This document shows positions 27,047-36,163 of a DNA stretch of 64,000 nt, in pieces (the stretch's first letter is position 1; each line of letters starts with the position of its first letter). The notes under the pieces are model-generated. The model was not told the DNA's origin and did not search any database. It was given only the letters and a program-made list of their open reading frames with translations. The stretch is from Planktothrix serta PCC 8927. Lineage in GTDB: Bacteria; Cyanobacteriota; Cyanobacteriia; Cyanobacteriales; Microcoleaceae. Location: contig NZ_LR734888.1 of assembly GCF_900010725.2 (NCBI RefSeq), positions 97,402-161,401 on the forward strand, given 5' to 3'. A program made the position numbers and the translations under genes.

Positions 27047-28758
27047 CTAAACTAACTATCACTGTACTGGATACAACTGGAATTCAAGACTATGTTTTTA
27101 GCAGTAACCGCTTGGGTGAAAACATTGGAGCATCTTACTTGGTGTCTCAGGCTACTAAAGAATGGGCTGAAAAGGCTTTACAAGATTTAGGAAAAGAACT
27201 TAATCAAGAAGTTCATATTCCTACAAGGAATTCATTGCATAAAATTTATATTGGTAATGAGAATGTTGCGGGTGAGATAGTTTATGCAGGAGGAGGAAAC
27301 ACAGTTTTACTGTTTGCTAATGCTGAATATGCTAAATGCTTTACCCAAATTTTGAGCAAGCGAGTTTTGCAAGAAGCACCTGGTTTAAATATTGTGGCTG
27401 TTCATTACAAGGAATTTGAATTGGGAAAGGGAGAGTTTAAAAAGACGTTAAATCAGCTTTTAGAAAAAGACTTAGCTAAAAAGAAACGTGAGCGAGTTGC
27501 TTCTGCGCCTTTATTGGGTTTAGGAATAACAGCAACTTGTCAGTCAACTCAACTTCCCGCAGTCAATACTAGCGAGAAATATGTTGATACTGATGAAGAA
27601 GATATCTATTTAATTTCTAGGGAAAGTGAAGCCAAACTAAAAGCAGTACCAAAAGCAAATCAGAGATTAATAGAAAAATTTCCAGGTACTTTTGATCCTG
27701 AAATTTATGATTTTCCTCGTCGAACTGATTATTTAGGTCGTGCTGAAGGTGAGTCAAGCTATGTTGCCATTGTTCATGCAGATGGTAATGGAATGGGAAA
27801 TAGGTTTCAAAAGTGTGGGGAAGGAAAATCTGACCAAGAAGCAATTATTGAGATGCGTAAACTTTCTTTCAGTGTTGAGGATGCTGGGATAAACGCTCTT
27901 AAAAAAGTCTTGAATATAATTAATCACTCAATTAAAAATGGAGAAATAATAGGTAAAATAGGCAAATTTAATCTCAAAAAATCCAAAAATGGTAAATACT
28001 ATCTGCCATTCCGTCCTTTAGTTTATGGAGGTGATGATGTTATCTTTGTTTGTGAAGGAAGATTAGGACTTGAGTTGGCTGCAACTTATCTGAGGGAGTT
28101 TGAAGAACAGAAAGATATAGATGGTCAACCCCTTAATTTAACGGCTCGTGCTGGCATTTGTGTCGTTAAAACTCATTATCCTTTTGCTAGAGCGTATCAA
28201 CTGGTTGAGGAGTTATACGGAACAGCTAAAAAGTTTATTAAAGAGGAAAGGGAGCGATTAAAAGACTTTTTAGAAGATCCCGATAATTACTATTGTTCAA
28301 GCATTGATTGGCATTTTGCAGCTAGTGGTGTAATTGGCTCTCTCTCAGAAATTCGTCAACGGGAATATAAAGTTTCATCTGGAAATATGATCATGCGACC
28401 TATCCGAATAAAAGAGCATGATGAGGATGATGATCAATGGCGAACTTGGTCAAATTTTATCAATGTAGTTGAACACTTTAATGGTTACTTTGATGACATA
28501 GAAGGTAATGAACCTTGGAAAGATCGTCGTAATAAAATTATTGCCTTGCGTGAAATTCTGCGTGAAGGGTCTTACAAAACTGAACAGTTTATGAAAGCAT
28601 ACGGGATCAAAAAATTGCCACCTTTTCCACAAGTAGATAATTTACAACAGCAAGGTTGGTGTATTCAAGGTGAACAGCATTATTGCGGTTATTTTGATGC
28701 GATCGAAGCAATGGATTTTTACATCGGGTTGAAGGAGGATGACAATGAATATCTATGA
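27043..28758 (+). CDS. cas10: Cas10, type III-D, HD-less
   Basis: 571 residues. The N-terminus begins directly in the first Palm domain (ITVLDTTGIQDYVF; YAGGGN with GGGN at 83-86). The second Palm holds HADGNGMGNRF and the cyclase motif YGGDD (GGDD at 329-332). The C-terminal helical domain is Cas11-like. No HD nuclease domain precedes the Palm, so target DNA cleavage by Cas10 is not expected, whereas cyclic oligoadenylate synthesis should be possible. Csx3 and the CARF protein upstream fit this. Its ATG overlaps the previous stop, and the next gene starts before its own stop. Confidence 0.92.
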   Translation: MTKLTITVLDTTGIQDYVFSSNRLGENIGASYLVSQATKEWAEKALQDLGKELNQEVHIPTRNSLHKIYIGNENVAGEIVYAGGGNTVLLFANAEYAKCFTQILSKRVLQEAPGLNIVAVHYKEFELGKGEFKKTLNQLLEKDLAKKKRERVASAPLLGLGITATCQSTQLPAVNTSEKYVDTDEEDIYLISRESEAKLKAVPKANQRLIEKFPGTFDPEIYDFPRRTDYLGRAEGESSYVAIVHADGNGMGNRFQKCGEGKSDQEAIIEMRKLSFSVEDAGINALKKVLNIINHSIKNGEIIGKIGKFNLKKSKNGKYYLPFRPLVYGGDDVIFVCEGRLGLELAATYLREFEEQKDIDGQPLNLTARAGICVVKTHYPFARAYQLVEELYGTAKKFIKEERERLKDFLEDPDNYYCSSIDWHFAASGVIGSLSEIRQREYKVSSGNMIMRPIRIKEHDEDDDQWRTWSNFINVVEHFNGYFDDIEGNEPWKDRRNKIIALREILREGSYKTEQFMKAYGIKKLPPFPQVDNLQQQGWCIQGEQHYCGYFDAIEAMDFYIGLKEDDNEYL

Positions 28759-29452
28759 ATTGCAAGTACAGATTAAACTTTTGAGCGATACTACCTTTGG
28801 ACGGGGTGATGGTGTTGCTGGTTTAGTTGATCAAGAAGTTGAGCATGATTCTTATGGGTTTCCTTATCTACGAGGACGCACTTTGAAAGGCTTATTGAGT
28901 GAAGAGTGCGATAACTTACTTATATTGCTAAAAGACGAAGTTTTCCGACATTGGAATGATGTCAGAAATAAATTATTTGGTGTTGCTGGCAGTGTTATAG
29001 AAAAAACTTCTATTATGCACGTTAGTGATGCTTGTCTCCCACAAAAATTACGGGAAGCCGTGAAAATTCAAATAGAAAAAGAGCCAGAAAGAGATAAACC
29101 CGCTTTAACACCAACAGATATATTGCATTCACTGACAACAATTCGTCGCCAAACCGCGATTAATCCTAATAATGGTACAGCAGATAGAGGTAGCTTACGC
29201 TCGGCTCGTGTGGTGATACGCGATCGCACTAATACCCCGTCCCGTTTTACGGCTTCTCTATTCTTTGATGAAGAACCAACAGCAGATATGAAAGCACTTT
29301 TAGCCGTTGGAGTTTTAGCACTTCGACATATTGGAAGTGGACGAAACCGAGGGCGAGGTCATGTACAATGTAGTTTATGGAATGCTAATGGCAAAAATGA
29401 TATTACACAAGATTTTGTTGATCGCTTTGGAAAAATTGAGGAGGGAAAATAA
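28745..29452 (+). CDS. cas7: Cas7-family backbone subunit (Csm3-like RAMP)
   Basis: 235 residues. RAMP features: LLSDTTFGRGDGVAGLVDQEV, where the Asp of VDQEV lines up with the target-cleaving Asp of Csm3; FPYLRGRTLKGLL; and the glycine-rich C-terminal IGSGRNRGRGHVQCSL. The protein should bind crRNA and cut target RNA at 6-nt spacing. GGAGG ending at 28738 fits the ATG at 28745 better than the ATG at 28739. The start lies 14 bp inside the end of cas10. Confidence 0.9.
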   Translation: MNIYELQVQIKLLSDTTFGRGDGVAGLVDQEVEHDSYGFPYLRGRTLKGLLSEECDNLLILLKDEVFRHWNDVRNKLFGVAGSVIEKTSIMHVSDACLPQKLREAVKIQIEKEPERDKPALTPTDILHSLTTIRRQTAINPNNGTADRGSLRSARVVIRDRTNTPSRFTASLFFDEEPTADMKALLAVGVLALRHIGSGRNRGRGHVQCSLWNANGKNDITQDFVDRFGKIEEGK

Positions 29453-31114
29453 ATGAAAGTAATTACTTTTCTTTTAGAGACACAACAGCCAGTTTTAGCA
29501 ACTTCATTTCAGGGAGATCCCAATAGTGATGTGTCTTATGCTTATATTCCTGGGAGTATGATTCGAGGTGCTTTGATTGGTCGTTATCTCAAGCGTCATC
29601 CAGAATTACCAGAAGATATTTTATCAGATGCAGATATCAATAAAGAGGTGAAACGATTATTTTTTGATGGCAATACTCGTTATTTAAACGCCTACCTTTT
29701 TTGTGAAAAACAAAAAAAACGTACCTTACCAGTGCCTCTTTCTTGGTATAGAAATAAAGACGAAGAGTTACCGCAAAACCAAGAACCAGCATTAGATGTT
29801 TACGATTTGAGTCAATCTGAACCAGAACAGGTATCGCTGAAAGGCTTAAGTGAAAAATTGTGTACTGTTAACGAAAGACAAGTTGTTTTATATAGAGAAA
29901 ATCGACGGATTAATATTCATACAGCACGCGATCGCACTAAAGGACGTTCATCAGCAACAAAACGCGATCCTGCTACTAATCAAGTTATTCAAGAGGGAGA
30001 AGGTACTATCTTTCGTTATGAAGCTTTAGATGTTAAACAAACTTTTCAAGGCGTTATTTTGTGTGAAGATAAGGATGCACAAACAATTGAGAGTTTACTA
30101 AAACCAACAGATATTTGGTTAGGAGGTTCTCGAAGTGCTGGATACGGACATATAAAAATTGAAATCCTTAGTCCAGATAAACCTCAAGAACTTGATAATT
30201 GGAATGAAATACAGATTAAAAAACCTGAAGATAGACTCAATCGTAAAAAGCTAAAAATAACTCTTCTTAGTGATGTAATACTCCGCGATTACTGTGGGCA
30301 ATGTTCAGCCGATCCTTGTTTGGTAAAACAAGCAATTGAAGATAAATTGCTTGTGCAGCTACCTCAAGCAACTAATGTATTTATCAGCAGTACCATTGTT
30401 GGTGGATTTAATCAGAAATGGGGTTTACCTTTACCTCAAGTACCAGCTTTATCAGCAGGCAGTGTGTTTGTATTTGATGCACAATTGACAACTGAAGAAA
30501 TAAAAATTTTGGAAAGAGAAGGAATTGGCGATCGCTGCATTGATGGTTTTGGGAGAATTGCTGTTAATTGGTTAGGAGAATACCGAGAATTTTCAGCTAC
30601 ACCGCCAGAGCCAGTTACAGCCAAGGAAACTCAGCTAGAGGAAAAATACCATGACTTAGCTGGACAAATAGCTGAAAATATTTTACGCCAAAAATTGGAG
30701 CAGTTTCTTGTAGAAAAAATTAGTCATATCAGCATAAATCATATAAGTATACGACGCAAGATTAGCAACAGTCAACTTTCTCGATTAGAGATTGTCGCTC
30801 AACAGGCTTTGACTGTTCAAAGTCGCATTCCCGTTTTTAGGTTACTACGTTACTTAGCCTCAAATGCTCGTAATCAGTTTAAGAACACTGAAGTTTTAGG
30901 GATTGCTGAACGACCTAAACATCTTGATGAGCAAATTTATGATTTGTTGAGAAAACCAATAGGAAATCCTGAATCATGGATTAAAAATCCACAAGATTTA
31001 CAAGTAGAGGTTGCTGGAATTACTAGAAAACTGACTCTTAAGTTAGCTAGAGAATACACATTACGCTTAATTATGGCAATTGCTAAGAAAGCTAAAAAGG
31101 AGAAAAATAAATGA
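29453..31114 (+). CDS. csx10: Csx10-family RAMP protein (type III-D marker)
   Basis: 553 residues with two RAMP-like parts: residues 1-240 (VSYAYIPGSMIRGALIGRYL, and WLGGSRSAGYGHIKIEI at its end) and 265-390 (ITLLSDVILRDYCGQC, ending in IDGFGRIAVNW). A basic helical C-terminus follows. Csx10 takes the Cas5-like position, gripping the crRNA 5' handle, and defines subtype III-D. It starts one base after cas7 ends and its stop overlaps the next ATG (ATGA). Confidence 0.88.
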   Translation: MKVITFLLETQQPVLATSFQGDPNSDVSYAYIPGSMIRGALIGRYLKRHPELPEDILSDADINKEVKRLFFDGNTRYLNAYLFCEKQKKRTLPVPLSWYRNKDEELPQNQEPALDVYDLSQSEPEQVSLKGLSEKLCTVNERQVVLYRENRRINIHTARDRTKGRSSATKRDPATNQVIQEGEGTIFRYEALDVKQTFQGVILCEDKDAQTIESLLKPTDIWLGGSRSAGYGHIKIEILSPDKPQELDNWNEIQIKKPEDRLNRKKLKITLLSDVILRDYCGQCSADPCLVKQAIEDKLLVQLPQATNVFISSTIVGGFNQKWGLPLPQVPALSAGSVFVFDAQLTTEEIKILEREGIGDRCIDGFGRIAVNWLGEYREFSATPPEPVTAKETQLEEKYHDLAGQIAENILRQKLEQFLVEKISHISINHISIRRKISNSQLSRLEIVAQQALTVQSRIPVFRLLRYLASNARNQFKNTEVLGIAERPKHLDEQIYDLLRKPIGNPESWIKNPQDLQVEVAGITRKLTLKLAREYTLRLIMAIAKKAKKEKNK

Positions 31115-32742
31115 CAGCTACTAAGGAACAACCTACAATAGATAATCGATCGATACGGAAACAACGTCATATTATTAGACGTATTGTAATACGCGGTACT
31201 TTAATTTTAGATACCCCTACTTGTTTGGCAAGTGGTGACGCAGATAGTCCCACTGATTTACCATTACTCAGGGATAGTATTAGCGATCACGCTTTATTAA
31301 CTGGTTCATCTATCGCGGGTGCTTTACGGAACTATTTACAGGAACGCGAACATGGATATCTGACAGATGAAAAATCTGATAATTTAGCAACTGTTTTATT
31401 TGGTGGAACCCGCAAAGATGATGATGGTGAGCAAAGCAATTTGATTATTGACGATGTTATCAGCACTCAACCTATTCAATCTGAACTCAGAGATGGGGTA
31501 AAAATTGATAGCATTACTCGTACAGCAGAAGATAAAAAGAAATATGACTTAGAATTACTGCAAGCGGGAACAGAGTTTTCTTTGTGTTTTGAATTGTTGA
31601 TTGAGAAAGATAGTAATGAAACTGAGTTACGCAAAGGATTAGCGATCGCACTTTCCGGCTTACAAAATCATGAAATCAGCCTTGGTATGAAAAAACGCCG
31701 GGGTTTTGGTCGCTGTCATGTCAAAGAATGGCAGGTTTGGAATTTTGATCTAACGGATGCAGGCGATCGCACAGCTTGGTTGCTCTTTGATCGTGAATGC
31801 ACTAACAAGCAACCCGTTATTACGAATAAAATCACTGATGCTTTGGGTGTGGTATTAGATGAGAAGGAAGATCAGCGCGATCGCTTCACCATCAACGCCA
31901 CATTTACCCTCGCCAGTCCCTTACTTATTCGTTCAGGTCAAGCTGAAACGGGACGCGCACCTGATGTTGTACATTTAAAATCTTACCGAATAATTAATCA
32001 ACAAATTAAATGGCTGTTTGATCGAGCTATCCAGATTCTAGGTGAGTTGCCATCAGAAATAGATTTATGGAGTTCTGAAAATTGGGAATTATTCTTTTTT
32101 GCACATAATCTTCTAAAAGCAAAAGTCTTAACGTCTGTTCTCTCTGGTACAAGTTTAGCAGGAGTATTGCGACATCGTGCCGAACGGATTGCAAAAACGC
32201 TTCAGTGTTCATTTGGTCAAAACCCAAAATGTGATAAAGAACCAGAAATTATCAAATCTATTTTTGGTCATGTTGAAAACAAGCGATCGCAAGCAAGCCG
32301 TCTAATTGTCCATGAGAGTACCATCAATCATACAACTGACTTAGTACAAACTCGCATTGCTATTGATCGCTTTACTGGAGGTGCTTATCACGGTGCATTA
32401 TTTCAGGAACAACCTATTTTTGCAAATCATAAAACAGAGCTAAAATTAGAAATAGAATTACGCAACCCTATAGAACACGAAATAGGCTTACTGTTACTAC
32501 TACTTAAAGATCTGTGGACAGAAGATTTACCCGTTGGCGGTTCTAGTAGTATTGGGAGAGGACGGCTGAAGGGAAAACAGGCTACGATAAAGTGGAAAGA
32601 TTCAACCTGGGAGATTAAACAAAATCGTGATAATTCCCTTGAAATAACTCCAGAAAGTGACAAAGAAAAACTACGAAACTATGTATCAGAACTGGTAAAA
32701 TATATTAAGGATAACAATAATAATGAGCCAAGCAATTCTTAA
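31111..32742 (+). CDS. Double Cas7 (two fused Csm3-like RAMP domains)
   Basis: 543 residues containing two RAMP domains in tandem. Domain 1 (about 22-210) has GTLILDTPTCLASGDADS, LLTGSSIAGALRNYL and KKRRGFGRCHVKEW. Domain 2 (about 255-510) has FTLASPLLIRSGQAETG, GTSLAGVLRHRAERI and VGGSSSIGRGRLKG. Each glycine-rich end is the RAMP loop, and Asp residues sit where target cleavage is expected in both. This resembles the Cas7-2x subunit of cyanobacterial type III-D complexes. It overlaps csx10 by 4 bp. A short Uma2-like remnant overlaps its last codons. Confidence 0.88.
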   Translation: MTATKEQPTIDNRSIRKQRHIIRRIVIRGTLILDTPTCLASGDADSPTDLPLLRDSISDHALLTGSSIAGALRNYLQEREHGYLTDEKSDNLATVLFGGTRKDDDGEQSNLIIDDVISTQPIQSELRDGVKIDSITRTAEDKKKYDLELLQAGTEFSLCFELLIEKDSNETELRKGLAIALSGLQNHEISLGMKKRRGFGRCHVKEWQVWNFDLTDAGDRTAWLLFDRECTNKQPVITNKITDALGVVLDEKEDQRDRFTINATFTLASPLLIRSGQAETGRAPDVVHLKSYRIINQQIKWLFDRAIQILGELPSEIDLWSSENWELFFFAHNLLKAKVLTSVLSGTSLAGVLRHRAERIAKTLQCSFGQNPKCDKEPEIIKSIFGHVENKRSQASRLIVHESTINHTTDLVQTRIAIDRFTGGAYHGALFQEQPIFANHKTELKLEIELRNPIEHEIGLLLLLLKDLWTEDLPVGGSSSIGRGRLKGKQATIKWKDSTWEIKQNRDNSLEITPESDKEKLRNYVSELVKYIKDNNNNEPSNS

Positions 32743-32829
32743 AACTCCTGAAATTTTAACTAAAATTTGGCAACCGATGAGTTGGCAAGTTTTCAACAGT
32801 TAGAGAATCAACCTGAATATAAAAAATGA
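32723..32829 (+). pseudogene. Remnant of a Uma2-family gene N-terminus, frameshifted
   Basis: ATG 32723 overlaps the end of the double cas7 in another frame and opens MSQAILKTPEILTKIWQPMSW. The frame then stops at 32803. Moving by one base gives FQQLENQPEYKK, ending TGA at 32829. Joined, this resembles the start of cyanobacterial Uma2-type endonucleases (K-x-W-x-P-x-x-W-x-x-F/Y...E-x-P-x-Y-x-K; from memory). One base appears deleted near 32788, and the rest of the gene is absent. It is too short to function. It is probably the scar of a gene once inserted between cas7 and csx19. Confidence 0.4.
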
Positions 32830-32838
32830 GGTAAATCA

Positions 32839-33423
32839 ATGAATAAACCCATTTGTAAGAATATCGATGATGTTAGCAAAATTGAGAGCAATTTAAAAGG
32901 ATGGTTAGAAGAAAAAGCGAAAGATTATCATCTTCAATACTTACTGGCTCATGCTGATGATGGAGTTATTTGGGGACGATTTGAAACCGATGGAACACTA
33001 ATTACTCAAACTGAACCACAAGATTTATTTCCACAAAATAATTTTGCTAAACTCAGATGGTTAACGCTTCAGCAATGCCGAATATTTAGTAAAACTTCTG
33101 AGATTATGCTTTGGAAAGTGAATGGTCAACCCCAAAGCCGTTTGATCATTGAACCAGAAGGTACAGACTCTATCTGTGAATCTCAAATACTTTGGGGAAC
33201 TCATGGTCAAAAAGATGAAGAAAACGGGTTTACTCTACTATGGGACGGACAGCAAGGTTTGAGGCACGCTGTCCCATTTACAGATATTGAGTTAGAGAGC
33301 GATCACAAACTTAAAAATAGAGTGCGTTTGGAAGTTCACCACTATATTGATGATGATAATAGTAGTGGAGTGGCGAGAATTTATTTAAGTCGATTGGTAG
33401 ATTTAGAATCTGTTAAAATATAA
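32839..33423 (+). CDS. csx19: Csx19-family protein (TIGR03984-like), type III-D subunit
   Basis: 194 residues. I recognise it as Csx19 from ISNL-like spacing at the N-terminus, LLAHADDGVIWGRFETDG, the LRWLTLQQCRIFS stretch, LWGTHG, and EENGFTLLWDGQQGLRHAVP. Csx19 is a non-RAMP subunit found only with type III-D complexes, where it sits on the backbone near the RAMP subunits. The start is preceded by GAGGT. It follows the Uma2-like remnant by 9 bp. Confidence 0.85.
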   Translation: MNKPICKNIDDVSKIESNLKGWLEEKAKDYHLQYLLAHADDGVIWGRFETDGTLITQTEPQDLFPQNNFAKLRWLTLQQCRIFSKTSEIMLWKVNGQPQSRLIIEPEGTDSICESQILWGTHGQKDEENGFTLLWDGQQGLRHAVPFTDIELESDHKLKNRVRLEVHHYIDDDNSSGVARIYLSRLVDLESVKI

Positions 33424-33481
33424 AGTAAAAAATTTAGGAAATAAATCAGAGTAATCAATTTAGTTACTGAGGAGCAAGAGC

Positions 33482-33940
33482 ATGGCTGAAATAATACCCA
33501 AAAACGATACGCTTTATGAACAAGATTTTGTAGCCTGGTGTGAAGATACTGTGGCTAAACTTAGAAAGCGGGAGCTTGATTACCTAGATTTTGATAATTT
33601 AATTGAGGAGGTGGAAAGTTTGGGAAGAAGCGATCGCCGAGAATTAAGAAATAGATTGATGGTAATGCTTGCTCATATTCTCCAGCGAATATATGTCAAT
33701 AGTCCAGAAAATTTCAATGAGTGGGAAGTAACGATTATTGAACAACGGCGACAAATTCGGTATTTATTGGAAGACTCTCCCAGTCTCAAACCTTATCTAG
33801 CAGAAATATTAGCTAAAGTCTATGCTAATGCGCTAGAGAGTGTTCGATTTGAGTATAAACAAACAGAGTTTCCTGAGACTTGGCAATTTGATGTTCAAAC
33901 TGATGTACTTTTATATAAAAAATATTGGGAGGATAAGTAA
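33482..33940 (+). CDS. DUF29 family protein within the III-D operon
   Basis: 152 residues, mostly helical, with the DUF29 pattern: LYEQDFVAWCEDTVAKLRKRE, LDFDNLIEEVESLGRSDRRELRNRL and the C-terminal FPETWQFDVQ. DUF29 proteins are common in cyanobacteria, often next to other mobile or defence genes, and their function is unknown. GAGGAG lies 9 bp before the ATG. It ends one base before the following RAMP gene starts, so it is translationally embedded in the operon even though it is not a known Cas subunit. Confidence 0.85.
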   Translation: MAEIIPKNDTLYEQDFVAWCEDTVAKLRKRELDYLDFDNLIEEVESLGRSDRRELRNRLMVMLAHILQRIYVNSPENFNEWEVTIIEQRRQIRYLLEDSPSLKPYLAEILAKVYANALESVRFEYKQTEFPETWQFDVQTDVLLYKKYWEDK

Positions 33941-36163
33941 ATGAATCCTAGACATATTGATAATATTACCGATCCAAAACGTAGAGCGATCGCACCCTAC
34001 AATTTTGTAGAATTACCAGAAAAAGTTGTTGAAGCTGAACGACCTTTACCAGAAGGCGATCGCTATCATCTAAATCGACATACCGGAAGAATTGAATGTA
34101 TTTTAACAACAGAATCTCCTTTGTATACTCGTTGTGGATTAACTACCGACGAGTTTGAATCAGGTAAAGAATCTAAAGATTTACCAGAGTTTTTCTATAC
34201 CGATCCATCTAGTAAATCTAAAAAACCTGTCATCCCTGGTAGTAGCTTACGAGGGATGTTGCGAACTTTAGTTGAAATTGTGAGTTTTAGTAAAATTGAA
34301 AGAGTCTCTGGACATCAACGATTATTTTTTCGTGCAGTAGGATCAAATCCGAGTAAAGAATCTTGGGGAAAAGAATATAAACAATATGTTAAGCCTGAAA
34401 TTGTTAAAGCTGGTTATTTAAAACAAGATGGTCAGAAATGGTATATTCAACCTGCTACTGAAGATGAAAGCGTAACTTTTGCTTGGGTTGAAGAAAGTGA
34501 GCTTGCGAATCTACCTAGATTTAAAAGATTTAATAGTGATGGTTATGAACCCCAGTATTTTGATGTTAGCTATAATTCTTTAGAACAAAAAGAAGTTAAA
34601 AAAAATGGTAGAGTTATTGCTAAACCTTGGTTTGCATCGAATATTAATTTACAGGAAAGTGAGCCAATTAGTAAACTTGTTACCAGTGGAAACATGAAAC
34701 AAGCAGATGAAGATTCACCTCGCCGTAATCACTGCATAGTTTTCCCTGAGAGTAAAAGTGCCAAGCCATTACCCATAGATGATACAGCGATTGAACATTA
34801 CCGTAATGCTTTGACTGAGTTTCAGAAAGAATCACCCTTTGATAAAGATTGGGGAGTATTAGAAGAAGGTCATCCAGTGTTTTACTATCACGATGGTCAG
34901 AGCAAAACAGTTGGATTTTTTGGTCAAAGTCCTAATTTTCGTATACCGTATTCTCCAGAAGGTAATGGTCATGCTACTACTGTATTAGATTTTATTCCTA
35001 AAAATTTAAGAAAATTAGCTTCAATTGATTTAGCTGATGCTATATTTGGTTGGATTAAGCAAGAGTCTGAAAATGAAAGACTACCTGACGGTTTTGATAA
35101 ACAGAGATCAAGCCGTATTTTTGTTACAGATGCTTTATATGAAAGTAATCAAAATGGTATATTCTATAGTGAAACTCCTGTAACTCCTCAAATATTATCT
35201 GAACCAAAACCCAGCTACTTTCCACATTATCTAGTTCAACCAAATGCAGATCAATTAAAGCTTAAACACTATGCTAGTGAACCTCTTGAAGAAACTGTAA
35301 TTCGAGGTCATAAGTTATACTGGCATAAAGGAGATGACCCAGATTTTGAACTTCCTGCTTCGCCTACCAAAAGAGTCATTAATTCTTCTAGAAAAATTAT
35401 TCATTCTTCTGAAGAAAATTTGAATACTCAGACAACTCAAATTGAACCTATTAAAAAAGGGGTGACTTTTAAGTTTGATGTTTACTTTGAAAATTTGAGT
35501 GATGTTGAATTGGGTGCATTGTTATGGGTGCTAAGTCTTAGCAGCGATAAATCGCAACAACTGGTAACTGGAAAAAAAAATGAAAAATACTGCTTTTCTC
35601 TAGGGATGGGTAAACCATTGGGAATGGGTGCAGTTAAGATTGATTATAATTTGCATCTGAGCGATCGCACTTCTCGTTATAGCAATCTATTCGATGGCGA
35701 TCAATGGAAAACTGGGGAAGAAAACCAAGCGGAGACTGCTAAACGCGAGAAAGAGTGTGTAAAAGCGTTTGAAGATTTTATGTTCGATTCAGAAAAGGGA
35801 ATTAGTGACAAAGATCGAGAACGTCCAGACAAAACGAAAGCTACCAGCTTCAAGGAAACACGACGAATTGAAATGTTATTAGCAATGTTGCGGTGCGATC
35901 AAACTCCAGATGCAGAACAAACGCGGTACATGACTATCAAAGCGAAAGAGTATCAAAACCGTCCTGTATTACCTACTCCATTACAAATAAGTAAACCTAG
36001 TGGTACTGATGGTAGTGCTAGTAACACTCCTAAACTTATACTTCAAGGGCAAAATAAGGATAAGCAAATCACAAAAGATCAGCCATCTAAACAACAACAA
36101 AAGCCAAAGGGTAACTCTGAAGGAGGTAATTCTGCTGCTTGGGCTAGACCACCAAAACGATAA
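33941..36163 (+). CDS. Large TIGR03986-like RAMP protein (Cas7 with insertion)
   Basis: 740 residues. The RAMP core is split: N-terminal part (about 20-110) with RIECILTTESPLYTRCG and KPVIPGSSLRGMLRTLVE; C-terminal part (about 505-575) with VTFKFDVYFENLSDVELGALLW and SLGMGKPLGMGAVKIDY. A large insertion of about 390 residues lies between them. A charged, low-complexity tail (Gln/Lys/Pro-rich) ends the protein. This matches the single-Cas7-with-insert subunit of cyanobacterial type III-D complexes. It is the last intact gene of the island. Confidence 0.86.
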   Translation: MNPRHIDNITDPKRRAIAPYNFVELPEKVVEAERPLPEGDRYHLNRHTGRIECILTTESPLYTRCGLTTDEFESGKESKDLPEFFYTDPSSKSKKPVIPGSSLRGMLRTLVEIVSFSKIERVSGHQRLFFRAVGSNPSKESWGKEYKQYVKPEIVKAGYLKQDGQKWYIQPATEDESVTFAWVEESELANLPRFKRFNSDGYEPQYFDVSYNSLEQKEVKKNGRVIAKPWFASNINLQESEPISKLVTSGNMKQADEDSPRRNHCIVFPESKSAKPLPIDDTAIEHYRNALTEFQKESPFDKDWGVLEEGHPVFYYHDGQSKTVGFFGQSPNFRIPYSPEGNGHATTVLDFIPKNLRKLASIDLADAIFGWIKQESENERLPDGFDKQRSSRIFVTDALYESNQNGIFYSETPVTPQILSEPKPSYFPHYLVQPNADQLKLKHYASEPLEETVIRGHKLYWHKGDDPDFELPASPTKRVINSSRKIIHSSEENLNTQTTQIEPIKKGVTFKFDVYFENLSDVELGALLWVLSLSSDKSQQLVTGKKNEKYCFSLGMGKPLGMGAVKIDYNLHLSDRTSRYSNLFDGDQWKTGEENQAETAKREKECVKAFEDFMFDSEKGISDKDRERPDKTKATSFKETRRIEMLLAMLRCDQTPDAEQTRYMTIKAKEYQNRPVLPTPLQISKPSGTDGSASNTPKLILQGQNKDKQITKDQPSKQQQKPKGNSEGGNSAAWARPPKR

